Of a stretch of DNA of 64,000 bases, positions 43,697 through 52,577 are shown piece after piece; position 1 is the first letter of the stretch, and each line of letters opens with the position of its first letter. This stretch comes from Undibacter mobilis. Lineage in GTDB: Bacteria > Pseudomonadota > Alphaproteobacteria > Rhizobiales > Xanthobacteraceae. The translations under genes and the position numbers were made by a program. The notes below the pieces were generated by a model. That model did not search any database, had not been told where the DNA came from, and saw only the letters and a list, made by a program, of their open reading frames with translations. The stretch covers positions 496,001 to 560,000 of the forward strand of contig NZ_QRGO01000002.1 of the NCBI RefSeq assembly GCF_003367195.1. Direction: 5' to 3'.

Positions 43697-44482
43697 CTAC
43701 GCGCCGGTGAAGTTCGGCTTGCGCTTTTCCATGAAGGCCTTGCGACCTTCTTTATAGTCCTCGCTGGCAAAGCAGGCCTGCACCATGGCCTCGCAGGCTG
43801 CCAGATCGCGCTCGCTGTCCGGTTTCACCACTTCGCCGATGATGAACTTCACCGAGTCCACCGTGAGCGGCGCATTGGCGGCCATGGTGGCGGTGTAGTC
43901 GGCCACGTATTGCTCAAGCGTTTCGGACGGCACGACGCGGTTGACCAGCCCCATGCGCTCGGCCTCCTCGGCCGTGAACTGGCGCGCAGTATAAAAGATT
44001 TCCTTGGCGAAAGACGGCCCGACGACATCGACCAGCCGTTTGATGCCCTTGAAGCCGTAGCCGAGGCCGAGCTTCGCCGCCGGAATGCCGAACTTGGAAT
44101 TGTCGCTGCAGATGCGCATGTCGCAGCACATCGCCAGCGCCATGCCGCCGCCGATGCAATAGCCGCGGATCATGGCAATGGTCGGCTTGGGGAAATCATA
44201 GAACGCCGCGTAAGCGCGCTCGACAATGACGCTGTAGCGCTTGACCGCTTCTTCGGTCGAACGGTCCTTCTCGAACCGCGAGATATCCGCGCCGGAAACG
44301 AAGGCCTTGCCGCCGGCACCGGACACGACCATGGCGCGGATGTTGCGATCGGCCTTGAAGTCGGCGACCACCGCCTCGGTCGCCTCCCACATATCGAGCG
44401 ACACCGCATTGTGTCGCTCCGGGTTGTTGAAGATCAGGTGGCCGACCGCGCCATCCTTGCGCGACAGGATCTTGTCGGTCAT
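43697..44482 (-). CDS. enoyl-CoA hydratase/isomerase family protein
   Basis: This is a 261-residue crotonase-fold protein. The oxyanion-hole segments are GGKAFVSGADISRF near residue 53 and GYCIGGGMALAMCCDMRI near 97. At the first catalytic glutamate position (usually PE) the protein reads PAAKLGLGYG, so that residue is alanine, while the second glutamate position retains E (SFAKEIFYTA). It is therefore unlikely to be a plain hydratase; isomerase, hydrolase or decarboxylase chemistry is possible. It lies in a minus-strand catabolic operon. Confidence 0.88.
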   Translation of the reverse strand: MTDKILSRKDGAVGHLIFNNPERHNAVSLDMWEATEAVVADFKADRNIRAMVVSGAGGKAFVSGADISRFEKDRSTEEAVKRYSVIVERAYAAFYDFPKPTIAMIRGYCIGGGMALAMCCDMRICSDNSKFGIPAAKLGLGYGFKGIKRLVDVVGPSFAKEIFYTARQFTAEEAERMGLVNRVVPSETLEQYVADYTATMAANAPLTVDSVKFIIGEVVKPDSERDLAACEAMVQACFASEDYKEGRKAFMEKRKPNFTGA

Positions 44483-44545
44483 CGGAGCCTCCTGAATGGC
44501 CGCAGCGCGGCGGCGCGCTGATGTCGCCGCCGTTACTTCGCTGCC

Positions 44546-45445
44546 TTACTTTGCCGCCTTGCCCTTGATCTCGACGCCGGCCCATTTCTCGACGGTGCGG
44601 GCCGTCGTGGTCAGGTCGCCGTTGAAGCCTTCGATCGACTCCGTGATCGACAGCAACTGGTTCACCGCATTGCCGACGATCATCGGCACGCCGAGAGACT
44701 CGGCGAACTGGACCGCAAGCTTGGCGTCCTTGTGCATCAGGCCGATGGCGAAACCGAAGTCGAAGCGCCGGTTCAGCACGCAGCGTGGGAACTTGTCCTC
44801 GGTCGCCGTGTTGCGGCCGCTGCCGGAGTTGATGACGGCGATCATGGTGTCGGCGTCGAGGCCGGCCTTGGCGCCCATCGCGAGCGCTTCGGACGTCATG
44901 GCGACGGCGGTGGCGGAGAGGATGTTGTTGACGAGCTTCATCGCCTGGCCCTGACCCGGCTCGGCGCCGACCCAGAACATCTTGCCGATGACCTCGACAA
45001 CCGGCCGCAGCGTTTCCGCCAGGTCCTTCGGACAGGCAACCATCACGGCGACGGTGCCCTTCTCGGCGCCGCTCGGGCCGCCGCTCACCGGCGCGTCGAC
45101 CGCGGCGATGCCCTTGGCCGCGAGCACGGCCGCGACTTCCTTGGCCGCCACCGGACCGGTGGTGGACAGGTCGATGAACGTCTTCACCTTCGAGCCGGTG
45201 GCGACTTCCGCCGCCACCGCCTTGACGATGTCCGGAGTCGGCAGGCTGGCGAGCACCGTTTCGGCGGTGGAGGCCACCTCGGCGGGCGAGGCCGCGCGCT
45301 TGGCGCCGCGTTGCACGAGACGGGCGACGTTGGTTTCGTTGAGATCGAACACGGTAACGCCGTAGCCGGCCTCAAGCAGCCGTCCGGCCATATGGATGCC
45401 CATGCGGCCGACGCCGATGAACCCCAGTTCCTGCTTTGCAGACAT
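44546..45445 (-). CDS. NAD(P)-dependent 3-hydroxyisobutyrate dehydrogenase-family oxidoreductase (copy 2)
   Basis: This is a 299-residue paralogue of the gene at 29 kb: GFIGVGRMGIHMAGRLLEAGY is the nucleotide site, DAPVSGGPSGAEKG binds substrate, the lysine is in GQAMKLVNNIL, and GSGRNTATEDKFP is shared with copy 1. The hydroxy-acid substrate is unknown. It is the second gene of the minus-strand operon, after the CMD gene. Confidence 0.9.
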   Translation of the reverse strand: MSAKQELGFIGVGRMGIHMAGRLLEAGYGVTVFDLNETNVARLVQRGAKRAASPAEVASTAETVLASLPTPDIVKAVAAEVATGSKVKTFIDLSTTGPVAAKEVAAVLAAKGIAAVDAPVSGGPSGAEKGTVAVMVACPKDLAETLRPVVEVIGKMFWVGAEPGQGQAMKLVNNILSATAVAMTSEALAMGAKAGLDADTMIAVINSGSGRNTATEDKFPRCVLNRRFDFGFAIGLMHKDAKLAVQFAESLGVPMIVGNAVNQLLSITESIEGFNGDLTTTARTVEKWAGVEIKGKAAK

Positions 45446-45483
45446 CAGTATGTGCTTTCCTGATTCATGACCGAGGGTCAGGT

Positions 45484-45909
45484 TTAGGGCTTCTTCGCCG
45501 GCGTCGCCGACACCTTACCCATTTCCTTCAAGACTTCGTTGGCGATCTTGAAGGCGTCGAGGCCGGCAGGAATGCCGCAATAGATCGTGGCGTGCAGCAG
45601 CGTCTCCTGAATTTCTTCGACGGTGACACCGTTGTTGATCGCGCCGCGCACATGCAGCTTGATTTCCGGGCCGCGGTTGAGCGCGGTGAGCATGGCCAGA
45701 TTGAGCAGGCTGCGCGTCTTGCGCGGCAGGCCCGGGCGCGACCAGCCGTAACCCCAGCACCATTCGGTCGTGATGTGCTGAAACGCCATCATGAAATCGT
45801 TGGCATTGGCGATCGACGAGTCGACATATTCCGGGCCGAGCACTTCGCGGCGGTGCTTGAGGCCTTCGTCAAACATCACTTTCGCCGCTTTCTCCATCTC
45901 GCTGCTCAT
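45484..45909 (-). CDS. carboxymuconolactone decarboxylase family protein (copy 2)
   Basis: This is a 141-residue PcaC-like protein, with EWCWGYGWSRPGLPRKTRSLLNLAML and HVRGAINNGVTVEEIQETLLHATIYCGIPAG. It is close to the copy at 36.4 kb in layout and context. The CxxC motif of AhpD is absent. It heads the minus-strand operon. The start MSSEMEKAAKVMFDEGL is preceded by GGAAGCG. Confidence 0.9.
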   Translation of the reverse strand: MSSEMEKAAKVMFDEGLKHRREVLGPEYVDSSIANANDFMMAFQHITTEWCWGYGWSRPGLPRKTRSLLNLAMLTALNRGPEIKLHVRGAINNGVTVEEIQETLLHATIYCGIPAGLDAFKIANEVLKEMGKVSATPAKKP

Positions 45910-46253
45910 ATTCGCTTCCTGTTGGTTGAGAGTTCACGATTGCTGGGGTGTTCAAACGCACTGGATGGCGCCGCCAGGGGCGTCGCTCAGTACAACGGTC
46001 AGCATTTGAGGAAAAACTGCCGGCCTTCACGCTGGGGCAAGCCGCCACCGGCGAAGACACGGGATATCGGTTGCTCCTCCACTGTCTTGACCGCCGGCTC
46101 TGCTCGGGGATCGTTTCCTGTCGCGGAACACCCGGGGTGGCCGATATTGTCTGATAGTAGTACGGTATGTAAAATAATGACCACGGACGGTCAAGGACCT
46201 CATCCCGCGCGGGCCCGATGCAAAAACGAATAGCAGTTTGAGGAATTTACACC
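45910..46253. other. 344-base divergent gap, no gene seen
   Basis: This gap separates the CMD gene (minus) from an SDR gene (plus). Open frames in it are shadows without family marks. It contains a good plus-strand promoter candidate near 46147-46175 in an AT-rich patch and otherwise nothing I can assign. Confidence 0.6.
46147..46175 (+). promoter_or_regulatory. candidate sigma-70-type promoter
   Basis: TTGTCT and TAAAAT are separated by exactly 17 bases, 79 bases before the SDR start. The match is four of six and five of six to consensus. The spacer holds TAGTAGTACGGTATG, a possible GntR operator, and a GntR gene is next in line. Confidence 0.5.
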
Positions 46254-47036
46254 ATGCTTGAAGGTCGCTGCGCGCTCGTCACCGGCTCGATCGGCGGCCT
46301 CGGCTACGCCATCGCCCAGGCGCTCGCCGAGGCTGGCGCCAGCATTGTTTTGAACGCCCTGGCGGACAGGGCTACCGGCGACGCCGCCGCCCACCGCTTG
46401 TCCTCTGATACCGGCCGTAACGTTGTTTTTGACGGCGCCGACCTGACTGACGTCGCCGCCATCGAACGCATGTTCGGGAACGCCCAGGCCCGGTTCGGCA
46501 CAGTGGACATTGTCGTCAACAATGCCGTGGTGAGGCACTTTTCGCCCGTCGACCAGTTCAGGACGGAGGATTGGGATCGCTCGATGGCGGTCAATGTCTC
46601 GGCGGCCTTCCATTGCATCCGCCTCGCGGTGCCTGGCATGCGCGCCAAGGGCTGGGGGCGCATCATCAACATGTCGTCAATTTTCGGCGCACGCGGAGCC
46701 GAAAATCGTATCGACTATGTCACCTCCAAAACCGCTCTGCTCGGCATGACCCGGGCGGTCGCCATAGAGACCGCCCTCACCGGCATCACCTGCAACGCCA
46801 TATCGCCCGGCGCGGTGCCAACGCCCGCTCTTCTGGCGCGCGTTCACGAACAGGCAGCCGGCGAAGGCATCATCGCAGCCGAAGCAGAACGTCGCTACGC
46901 GGCGGCCCGCCATCCGACCGAGCGTTTCGTCAACCCCGCGAATGTCGGCGTCCTCGCCGTGTTTCTGTGCAGCCCGGCCGCCAAAGACATTACCGGGGCA
47001 ACGCTGCCGATGGACGGCGGCTGGCAGGCCCGATGA
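46254..47036 (+). CDS. SDR family oxidoreductase (3-hydroxybutyrate dehydrogenase-like)
   Basis: This is a 260-residue classical short-chain dehydrogenase. TGSIGGLGYAIAQALAEAGA is the nucleotide site at residues 11-30; NNAV near 89 replaces the usual NNAG; the serine is in NMSSIFG, and the pair is in YVTSKTAL near 157. The lid region (RVHEQAAGEGI, then AARHPTERFVNPANVG) resembles 3-hydroxybutyrate dehydrogenases. It precedes a GntR gene on the same strand. Confidence 0.88.
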   Translation: MLEGRCALVTGSIGGLGYAIAQALAEAGASIVLNALADRATGDAAAHRLSSDTGRNVVFDGADLTDVAAIERMFGNAQARFGTVDIVVNNAVVRHFSPVDQFRTEDWDRSMAVNVSAAFHCIRLAVPGMRAKGWGRIINMSSIFGARGAENRIDYVTSKTALLGMTRAVAIETALTGITCNAISPGAVPTPALLARVHEQAAGEGIIAAEAERRYAAARHPTERFVNPANVGVLAVFLCSPAAKDITGATLPMDGGWQAR

Positions 47037-47126
47037 CGCCTGAGGACACCATTCCTGTTTTCGCTTTTCCGTTGTAAAGATGTAAGGATTCGGTTCGCCG
47101 GACCGCATAGTTGGAGGAAATGGCCT

Positions 47127-47870
47127 GTGATCGCGCCTTCTGCCAAGCCCGACTTCCGGGTCGAGAAGATCGCCGCGCCGCTGCGCCAAAGCGTTACGGA
47201 GAGCATCCGCTACGCCATTGCGCTTGGCCGTTTCACCGCAGGCGAACGGCTCACCGAACGCGAACTGTGCGAGATGACCGGCGTCAGCCGCACACTGGTG
47301 CGCGAGGCTCTGCGCCAACTCGAATCCGAAGGCCTGATCGAGGTGGTGCCGAACCGCGGCCCGAGCGTCGCGCGGTTGTCGGCCGAGCAAGCCGAGGGTG
47401 TCTATCAGGTGCGCGCCGAACTCGAAGGGCTTGCCTGTCAGTTGTTCGCCCAATTCGCCGACAATGATCAGCGCGCGGCGCTGCACGAAGCCTTCCGCAA
47501 GCTGAAGCGGTCGTTCAAGGACACCGACCCGCTGGCGCGCCTGCGCGCCAAAAATCATTTCTATGATTGCCTGGTCGATGGCACGGGCAACCAGGCGCTC
47601 GGCGATACGCTGCGGCTGCTCAACGCGCGCATCATGCTGTTGCGAGCCACGTCGCTGCGCGCGCCAGGGCGCTCGGCTGTCAGCATGGCCGAACTGTCCG
47701 CCATGATGGAAGCGCTCGACGCCAAGGACGGCAAGAAGGCCCGCGCGCTCGCGGAGCATCATGTCCACAACGCTGCCAAGGCCGCTATCGAATTGCTCTA
47801 TACGCAGCCGGAGCCCGCACCTGCCAAGCCGAAACGTGCGGCGAAGCAGGCCGCCGCGGCAAGAGCCTGA
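47127..47870 (+). CDS. GntR family transcriptional regulator (FCD/FadR subgroup)
   Basis: This is a 247-residue regulator. The winged helix-turn-helix spans about residues 15-80 (IALGRFTAGERLTERELCEMTGVSRTLVREALRQLE). The FCD ligand domain follows from about residue 90; its metal-binding histidine positions (KNHFYDCLVDG and later AEHHVHNAA) are visible. The C-terminus is alanine/lysine-rich. Such proteins repress catabolic genes until an organic acid binds. It probably controls the SDR gene and the neighbouring minus-strand operons. Confidence 0.92.
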   Translation: MIAPSAKPDFRVEKIAAPLRQSVTESIRYAIALGRFTAGERLTERELCEMTGVSRTLVREALRQLESEGLIEVVPNRGPSVARLSAEQAEGVYQVRAELEGLACQLFAQFADNDQRAALHEAFRKLKRSFKDTDPLARLRAKNHFYDCLVDGTGNQALGDTLRLLNARIMLLRATSLRAPGRSAVSMAELSAMMEALDAKDGKKARALAEHHVHNAAKAAIELLYTQPEPAPAKPKRAAKQAAAARA

Positions 47871-47872
47871 CG

Positions 47873-49243
47873 TCAGGCCAAGCTGATCAGCGACGTAAGC
47901 TGCGCCGACGGACTGCCCTGCTCGAAGTTGCGGATCAGGGCCAGGCTGGTGTCAATCCGGTTGCCGGAAAGCCCCGATAGCGGCACCAGCGCACGATATT
48001 TGTCCTCGACATCGCTCCATTCGACTCCGCGCGGACCGGAGCCGCGCGGCGCCTTGCAGGTGCTGCGGAATTCCTGACCATTCTTCATGGTGATAATGAC
48101 GGTGCCGCCATGACGATGCGGGAAACGATCTGGCAACGGCGCCGGGTTGGGGTCGAACGTCACTTTATCTTGCAGAGCGGCGATGACAGGATCCGCCATC
48201 TTCTCTGCCGTCATGTGCTCCCAACTGAAGCGACCGTCGGCAATCGAAGCCGCAACGAAATAGTAAAGGCTGTGCGCCGCGTCGACGAGATTGCGCGGAT
48301 GCGGGTCGCCCTTGAACTTGGTCCACTGCACGGACGACGAGATCATGATCTTGTCGACGTCGCGCGGATCGACCTTGCCAAGGCGCGCGGCATCCGACGC
48401 CGCCTCCGCCGTGGCATGGAACGGATGCGCGCCCGGCATCAACTTGATCGCCATATCGGTGACGATATCCCACGAGGCCCCGAGATCGCGCGTGATGTCC
48501 TCAAGCGCCTGACCGCCCATGGCGGAGAGAAAACCGCGCGGCTTGTCGAGAACGCCAAGCTCGCCCTCGAAGCCCGCCTGCGCGGCCAACGCAGCCTGCA
48601 GTCCGGCCGCCGCCGAACAACCGGCGTGATACTCGCGGCCGCAACTGGTGTCGGCCGATATCGCCATGCCGCCGATCGAGGTCGCCGCCAGCGCGATGGC
48701 ATGTCCCATCTGCAACGTGGTGAGCCCGAGAAGACGGCCGGCTGCGACCGTGCCGCCGAACACCGTCGAGACCGAGCCATGAAAGCCGCGCTGCATGCGT
48801 CCAGGCGTCAGCGCCTCATCAATGCGGCCGGCGATTTCGTAGCCGACCACCATCGCGGCCAGCATGTCGATCCCGGACGTGCCGAGCTTCTCGCCGAGCG
48901 CGACCGACGTGGCCGAAACGATCGTGCCAATATGCGCGATGCTGCGCAGGTCGCTGTCGTCGCTCGCGGCGGCATCGCTCGCCACGGCATTGACGCGCGC
49001 GGCCGCTACCGCCGGCAGCTTCGTGCCGACGAACCAGAGCGTCGCGTCCGGCACGCCGCCGTTTCGCAGATCGAGGTCGCGGATGATGCGGGCTGACGAA
49101 ATACTTTGCCCCATCGCCGCGCTCGCGACCGTACTCGCCAGACTCATTTTCGCGCGCTCGAGCGCCTCGGACGGAATAACGGAGGTTTTGGTCTCGTTCG
49201 CAAAGCTGGCGAGTTGCAGAGCCAGCGGCTGGTCGTTGCTCAT
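47873..49243 (-). CDS. MmgE/PrpD family protein (copy 2)
   Basis: This is a 456-residue relative of 2-methylcitrate dehydratase. DDSDLRSIAHIGTIVSATSVALGEKLG near residue 95 replaces the DTH of copy 1, GFHGSVSTVFGGTVAAGRLLGL near 150 and KLMPGAHPFHATAEA near 265 hold the active-site positions. The replaced aspartate/histidine cluster implies different chemistry from copy 1. It converges on the GntR gene with two bases between the stops. Confidence 0.88.
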   Translation of the reverse strand: MSNDQPLALQLASFANETKTSVIPSEALERAKMSLASTVASAAMGQSISSARIIRDLDLRNGGVPDATLWFVGTKLPAVAAARVNAVASDAAASDDSDLRSIAHIGTIVSATSVALGEKLGTSGIDMLAAMVVGYEIAGRIDEALTPGRMQRGFHGSVSTVFGGTVAAGRLLGLTTLQMGHAIALAATSIGGMAISADTSCGREYHAGCSAAAGLQAALAAQAGFEGELGVLDKPRGFLSAMGGQALEDITRDLGASWDIVTDMAIKLMPGAHPFHATAEAASDAARLGKVDPRDVDKIMISSSVQWTKFKGDPHPRNLVDAAHSLYYFVAASIADGRFSWEHMTAEKMADPVIAALQDKVTFDPNPAPLPDRFPHRHGGTVIITMKNGQEFRSTCKAPRGSGPRGVEWSDVEDKYRALVPLSGLSGNRIDTSLALIRNFEQGSPSAQLTSLISLA

Positions 49244-49835
49244 CCCAATCCAATCCGTTTCATTTATGCTGACAGCGTGTCGTCTTGCCGCCCACCGCGC
49301 ATAGCGGGACCCATCAGGCGAGGACGCCCGTCATGTGGCGGCGCTTGCACTGTGGGATCACGGCGGTTGTCAAAAGAATAGGAGCCCCGCCACGACCGGT
49401 CAATCCTACCGTCATACAATATCTCCCTCCCCGCTTTGGCGCCGAAAACGCCTGTCGGCTCCGGGAACGAATGACGTGATCGCGACGCTTCAGTCAGGAA
49501 GAGCATCGCCGGCACGCACGGCATTCCGAAATGCGTCGCGCCGATGCAGGCGGATGTCCGTGCTTGTCGATCGATTCAATCGCGGCACCACGGCACAGCT
49601 CTTGCAACAAACTAATTGCGTTCGAAACGACACTGAGCGTGTGCAAAGGGCGATATGTCGCGCCCGCGCCTTGACAAGTTAGGTTTCAATTGTACCCTAG
49701 TTGTATACGTTAGTTTACTAACACGTCACGATCTCCCGCAGCATCTGTCGCGCGCTCTTGTCGGAGCCGACGGTCGTTTCCGGGCACGCCAGCCTTCGAT
49801 GCAAATTCAGCAAAACCAACCAACGAGGGGCTTCC
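49244..49835. other. 592-base gap before the polyamine-type ABC operon
   Basis: The left half has no gene I can support. The right third is AT-rich and contains a TTGACA-type promoter candidate and a GTTAG-TTTA-CTAAC palindrome (49709-49722), leaving an mRNA leader of more than 100 bases before the receptor gene. Confidence 0.6.
49671..49698 (+). promoter_or_regulatory. candidate promoter of the polyamine-type ABC operon
   Basis: A perfect -35 TTGACA is followed after 16 bases by TACCCT, a weak -10. The AT-rich stretch after it (TTGTATAC and the GTTAG/CTAAC palindrome at 49709-49722) may be an operator overlapping the transcription start. Confidence 0.45.
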
Positions 49836-50897
49836 ATGCGTAACTCCAGCAACGTGACTAAGAACGGCATTTCGCGGCGCACGCTGCTCGCCGGGGCCGC
49901 CGCCCTGGGCGGGACTCTGGCCGCGCCCACCGTTCTGCGGGCCGCTGACACTGAAGTGGTGTTCGCCACCTGGGGCGGGTCCTGGGAAGCCGCCATGCGC
50001 AAGGCCTGGTTCGAGCCGTTCCGGGCCAAAACCGGCATCGCCGTCAAGACCGTCAGTGGCAACACCTACGGCAAGATCGAAGCGATGGTGACGTCCGGCC
50101 GAACCGAATGGGACGTTGTCGAAAGCCTTTCCAGCTTCCCCTTCATCGGCGAGAAGAAGGGCCTGCTGACGCCGATCGACTACGCCGTGGTGGACAAGAG
50201 CGTCGTCGCCAACCCCGACATGATCACGCCCTACTCCATCCCGCAGGTGCTGTTCTCGGATGTGATGACCTACAGCACCAAACTCAACCCGGCGCCGAAG
50301 TCCTGGGCCGATATGTTCGATACCAAGACGTATCCCGGCAAGCGCACCTTCGACGGCACGCAGATTGCGACCGTTATCGAGGCCGCGCTTCTGGCCGATG
50401 GTGTCGCGCCGAATGCGCTGTATCCTATCGATGTCCCGCGCGCGCTCAAGAAGCTCTCGACCATTCGTCAGGATATCCAGTTCTACGCCACCAATGCGCA
50501 AGGCCAGCAGTATCTGTCGGACGGCCAGTGCACCGTCGGCATGCTTCCCGACGGCCGCGCCCTGAGCATCAAGAACAACGGCGCCCCGGTTAACCTGGGA
50601 TTTGGCGCGTCGATCATGTCGTGGACGTCGCTTTCGATCCTCAAAGGTGCACCGAACGCCTCGGCTGCACAAAAACTGCTCGCTTATACGCTCACGCCGG
50701 AGGCTCAGGCCGAAGTCGCCAAGATCTACACCTACGGCCCCGTTGTGCCGAAGGCGATGGATCTCATTCCAGTCGAGCGGCAGAACATGCTGTCGGGCGG
50801 CCCGCACATGAAGGGCGCCGTGCTCCGCAATGAGAAATGGTGGAGCGAGAATCTCGCAATGGTGAGCGAGAAGTTCGACGCGTGGAAGCTCGGGTGA
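49836..50897 (+). CDS. ABC transporter substrate-binding protein (PotD-like, Tat signal)
   Basis: This is a 353-residue receptor of the polyamine / opine / 2-aminoethylphosphonate group. A twin-arginine signal (SRRTLLAGAAALGG at residues 13-26) is visible, so it may be exported folded. The mature start EVVFATWGGSWEAAMRKAW and TYGKIEAMVTSGRTEWDVVE are typical. The stop overlaps the GTG start of the first permease gene. In this operon there is no hairpin after the receptor gene. Confidence 0.9.
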   Translation: MRNSSNVTKNGISRRTLLAGAAALGGTLAAPTVLRAADTEVVFATWGGSWEAAMRKAWFEPFRAKTGIAVKTVSGNTYGKIEAMVTSGRTEWDVVESLSSFPFIGEKKGLLTPIDYAVVDKSVVANPDMITPYSIPQVLFSDVMTYSTKLNPAPKSWADMFDTKTYPGKRTFDGTQIATVIEAALLADGVAPNALYPIDVPRALKKLSTIRQDIQFYATNAQGQQYLSDGQCTVGMLPDGRALSIKNNGAPVNLGFGASIMSWTSLSILKGAPNASAAQKLLAYTLTPEAQAEVAKIYTYGPVVPKAMDLIPVERQNMLSGGPHMKGAVLRNEKWWSENLAMVSEKFDAWKLG

Positions 50898-51748
50898 TCG
50901 CCGACGGTACTGGAACAGGCCGGGGCAAGTCGGCGACAGCCTTGCTGTTGCTGCTTCCCGGCCTGGCCCTTCTGACGGTGGTGCTGGCCTTTCCCCTGGC
51001 CTCCCTCGTCGCCGGCAGCTTCAGCGGCAGCGCAGGTCCGTTTACCCAGTATGAGCGTATTGCCGGCGCGCCGGTTTACATGCTCGTTTTGCTCCGGACG
51101 GTCCTGATCAGCGCCGCGACGGCCCTGTTGTGCCTGGCGCTCGGCTTTCCCGTCGCTTACCGACTGACCCAGGCCAGCGGGCTCGCCAAGGCAGCCATCC
51201 TGCTTTGCATATTCTTGTCGTTCTGGACGAACCTGCTCGTTCGCGGCTTTAGCTGGATGGTGCTTCTCAATCCGAACGGCGTTATCAGCCATGCGCTCGA
51301 AATGCTCGGCATCGGCTTTTCGGTGAAGCTGCTCTACAACACCGCCGGCGTCCTCATCGGACAAACGCAGATCTTGCTTCCCTATATGATCCTGCCGATC
51401 GCCGCGGTCATGAGCCGGGCAGACCGCACGCATGTGAGAGCCGCGCGCAGTCTCGGCGCCTCGCCGATCAAAGCGTTCTTTTACGTCTACATCCCCTCGG
51501 TCAAAACCGGAATACAGGCCGGGCTGGTGCTGGTCTTCACGCTCAGCCTCGGCTCTTTCATTGTCCCGGCGCTGCTCGGCGGCCCCGAAGATACGTTCCT
51601 GGCCCAGTTGATCGAATTCAGCATCAACAGCACCCTCAATCTCGGCTTCGCGTCGGCGCTTGCAACGTTGCTGCTGGCGACGACGCTGATCATATATTGG
51701 GTTGCCGATCGCTGGTTCGGACTCGGGCAGGTCTGGAGCGCGCGATGA
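50894..51748 (+). CDS. ABC transporter permease (PotB-like)
   Basis: This is an inner-membrane permease of 284 residues. I chose the GTG at 50894, which overlaps the receptor stop as GTGA; an ATG at 50837 would add 19 residues read inside the receptor gene. Six hydrophobic segments occur. The docking loop is RAARSLGASPIKAFFYVYIPSV, matching PotB, and the end reads VADRWFGLGQVWSAR. The PotC-like gene overlaps its stop by four bases. Confidence 0.9.
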   Translation: MIADGTGTGRGKSATALLLLLPGLALLTVVLAFPLASLVAGSFSGSAGPFTQYERIAGAPVYMLVLLRTVLISAATALLCLALGFPVAYRLTQASGLAKAAILLCIFLSFWTNLLVRGFSWMVLLNPNGVISHALEMLGIGFSVKLLYNTAGVLIGQTQILLPYMILPIAAVMSRADRTHVRAARSLGASPIKAFFYVYIPSVKTGIQAGLVLVFTLSLGSFIVPALLGGPEDTFLAQLIEFSINSTLNLGFASALATLLLATTLIIYWVADRWFGLGQVWSAR

Positions 51749-52524
51749 AGCCGTCGCCGATCCCCTCGGCCTTGCTGTCGAGCTTTACGCTGCTTGTCTG
51801 CGTGTATCTGGTCATGCCGACGCTGGCCGTCGCGCCGCTGTCCATCACGCGCACCGATTTCGTGGTGTTTCCGCCGCAGGGCTTCTCGCTGCGGTGGTAC
51901 GAGGAACTCTTCATTTCCGATGCCTGGCGCTCGGCCATGAAGAACAGTTTCATCACCGCGAGCCTGACGACATTGCTGGCGACGCCGATCGGCACTCTTG
52001 TGGCGCTGGGCATGGCGCGCTTGAGAGGATCGCTACTGCAACCTGTCAATGTCATCGTGCTGCTGCCGATTATCGTGCCTTCAATCGTTATCGCAGTAGC
52101 CATGTACGGCCTGCTCGCGCGGGCAAATCTAATCGGCACCATTCCCGGCCTGGTGGTGGCCCATACCGTTCTTGCGCTGCCGTTCGTCGTGATCAACGTC
52201 GCTGCGATTATGCGCAAAGTCGATCACCGCATCGAGCAAGCGGCGAGAAGCCTCGGCGCAACGCCCCTCAAGGCGTTCCGGCTCGTCGTGCTTCCTCAAC
52301 TGATGCCCGGAGTCGCTGCCGGTGCGCTATTCGCATTTCTGATCAGCTTCGACGACATTGTGATCGCGCTGTTCATCTCCGGCGTCGGCGCGGTGACGTT
52401 GCCGGTGCAGATGTGGAGTGGCATCCGCTTCGAGCTCAGCCCCGTCGTCGCGGCCGCCTCTACCGTTCTACTCGCAATTTCTTGCCTGCTGATGATTTTA
52501 TTACGGTGGGTCCGAAGCCGTTAA
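51745..52524 (+). CDS. ABC transporter permease (PotC-like)
   Basis: This is a 259-residue inner-membrane permease. The ATG at 51745 overlaps the preceding stop as ATGA. The docking loop is AARSLGATPLKAFRLVVLPQLMPG, as in PotC. FPPQGFSLRWYEELF early on is also diagnostic. Together with the PotB-like protein it forms the channel. Confidence 0.92.
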   Translation: MKPSPIPSALLSSFTLLVCVYLVMPTLAVAPLSITRTDFVVFPPQGFSLRWYEELFISDAWRSAMKNSFITASLTTLLATPIGTLVALGMARLRGSLLQPVNVIVLLPIIVPSIVIAVAMYGLLARANLIGTIPGLVVAHTVLALPFVVINVAAIMRKVDHRIEQAARSLGATPLKAFRLVVLPQLMPGVAAGALFAFLISFDDIVIALFISGVGAVTLPVQMWSGIRFELSPVVAAASTVLLAISCLLMILLRWVRSR

Positions 52525-52577
52525 TTTTTTCACGCGGCATCCGCGCCCTCACGACGCAAGCGCATAAATGGCACCTT

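Noticed and set aside
45436..46233. A 265-codon plus-strand frame over the CMD gene and the adjacent gap
   Set aside because: Most of it is antisense to the well-supported CMD gene and the rest shows no domain or signal.
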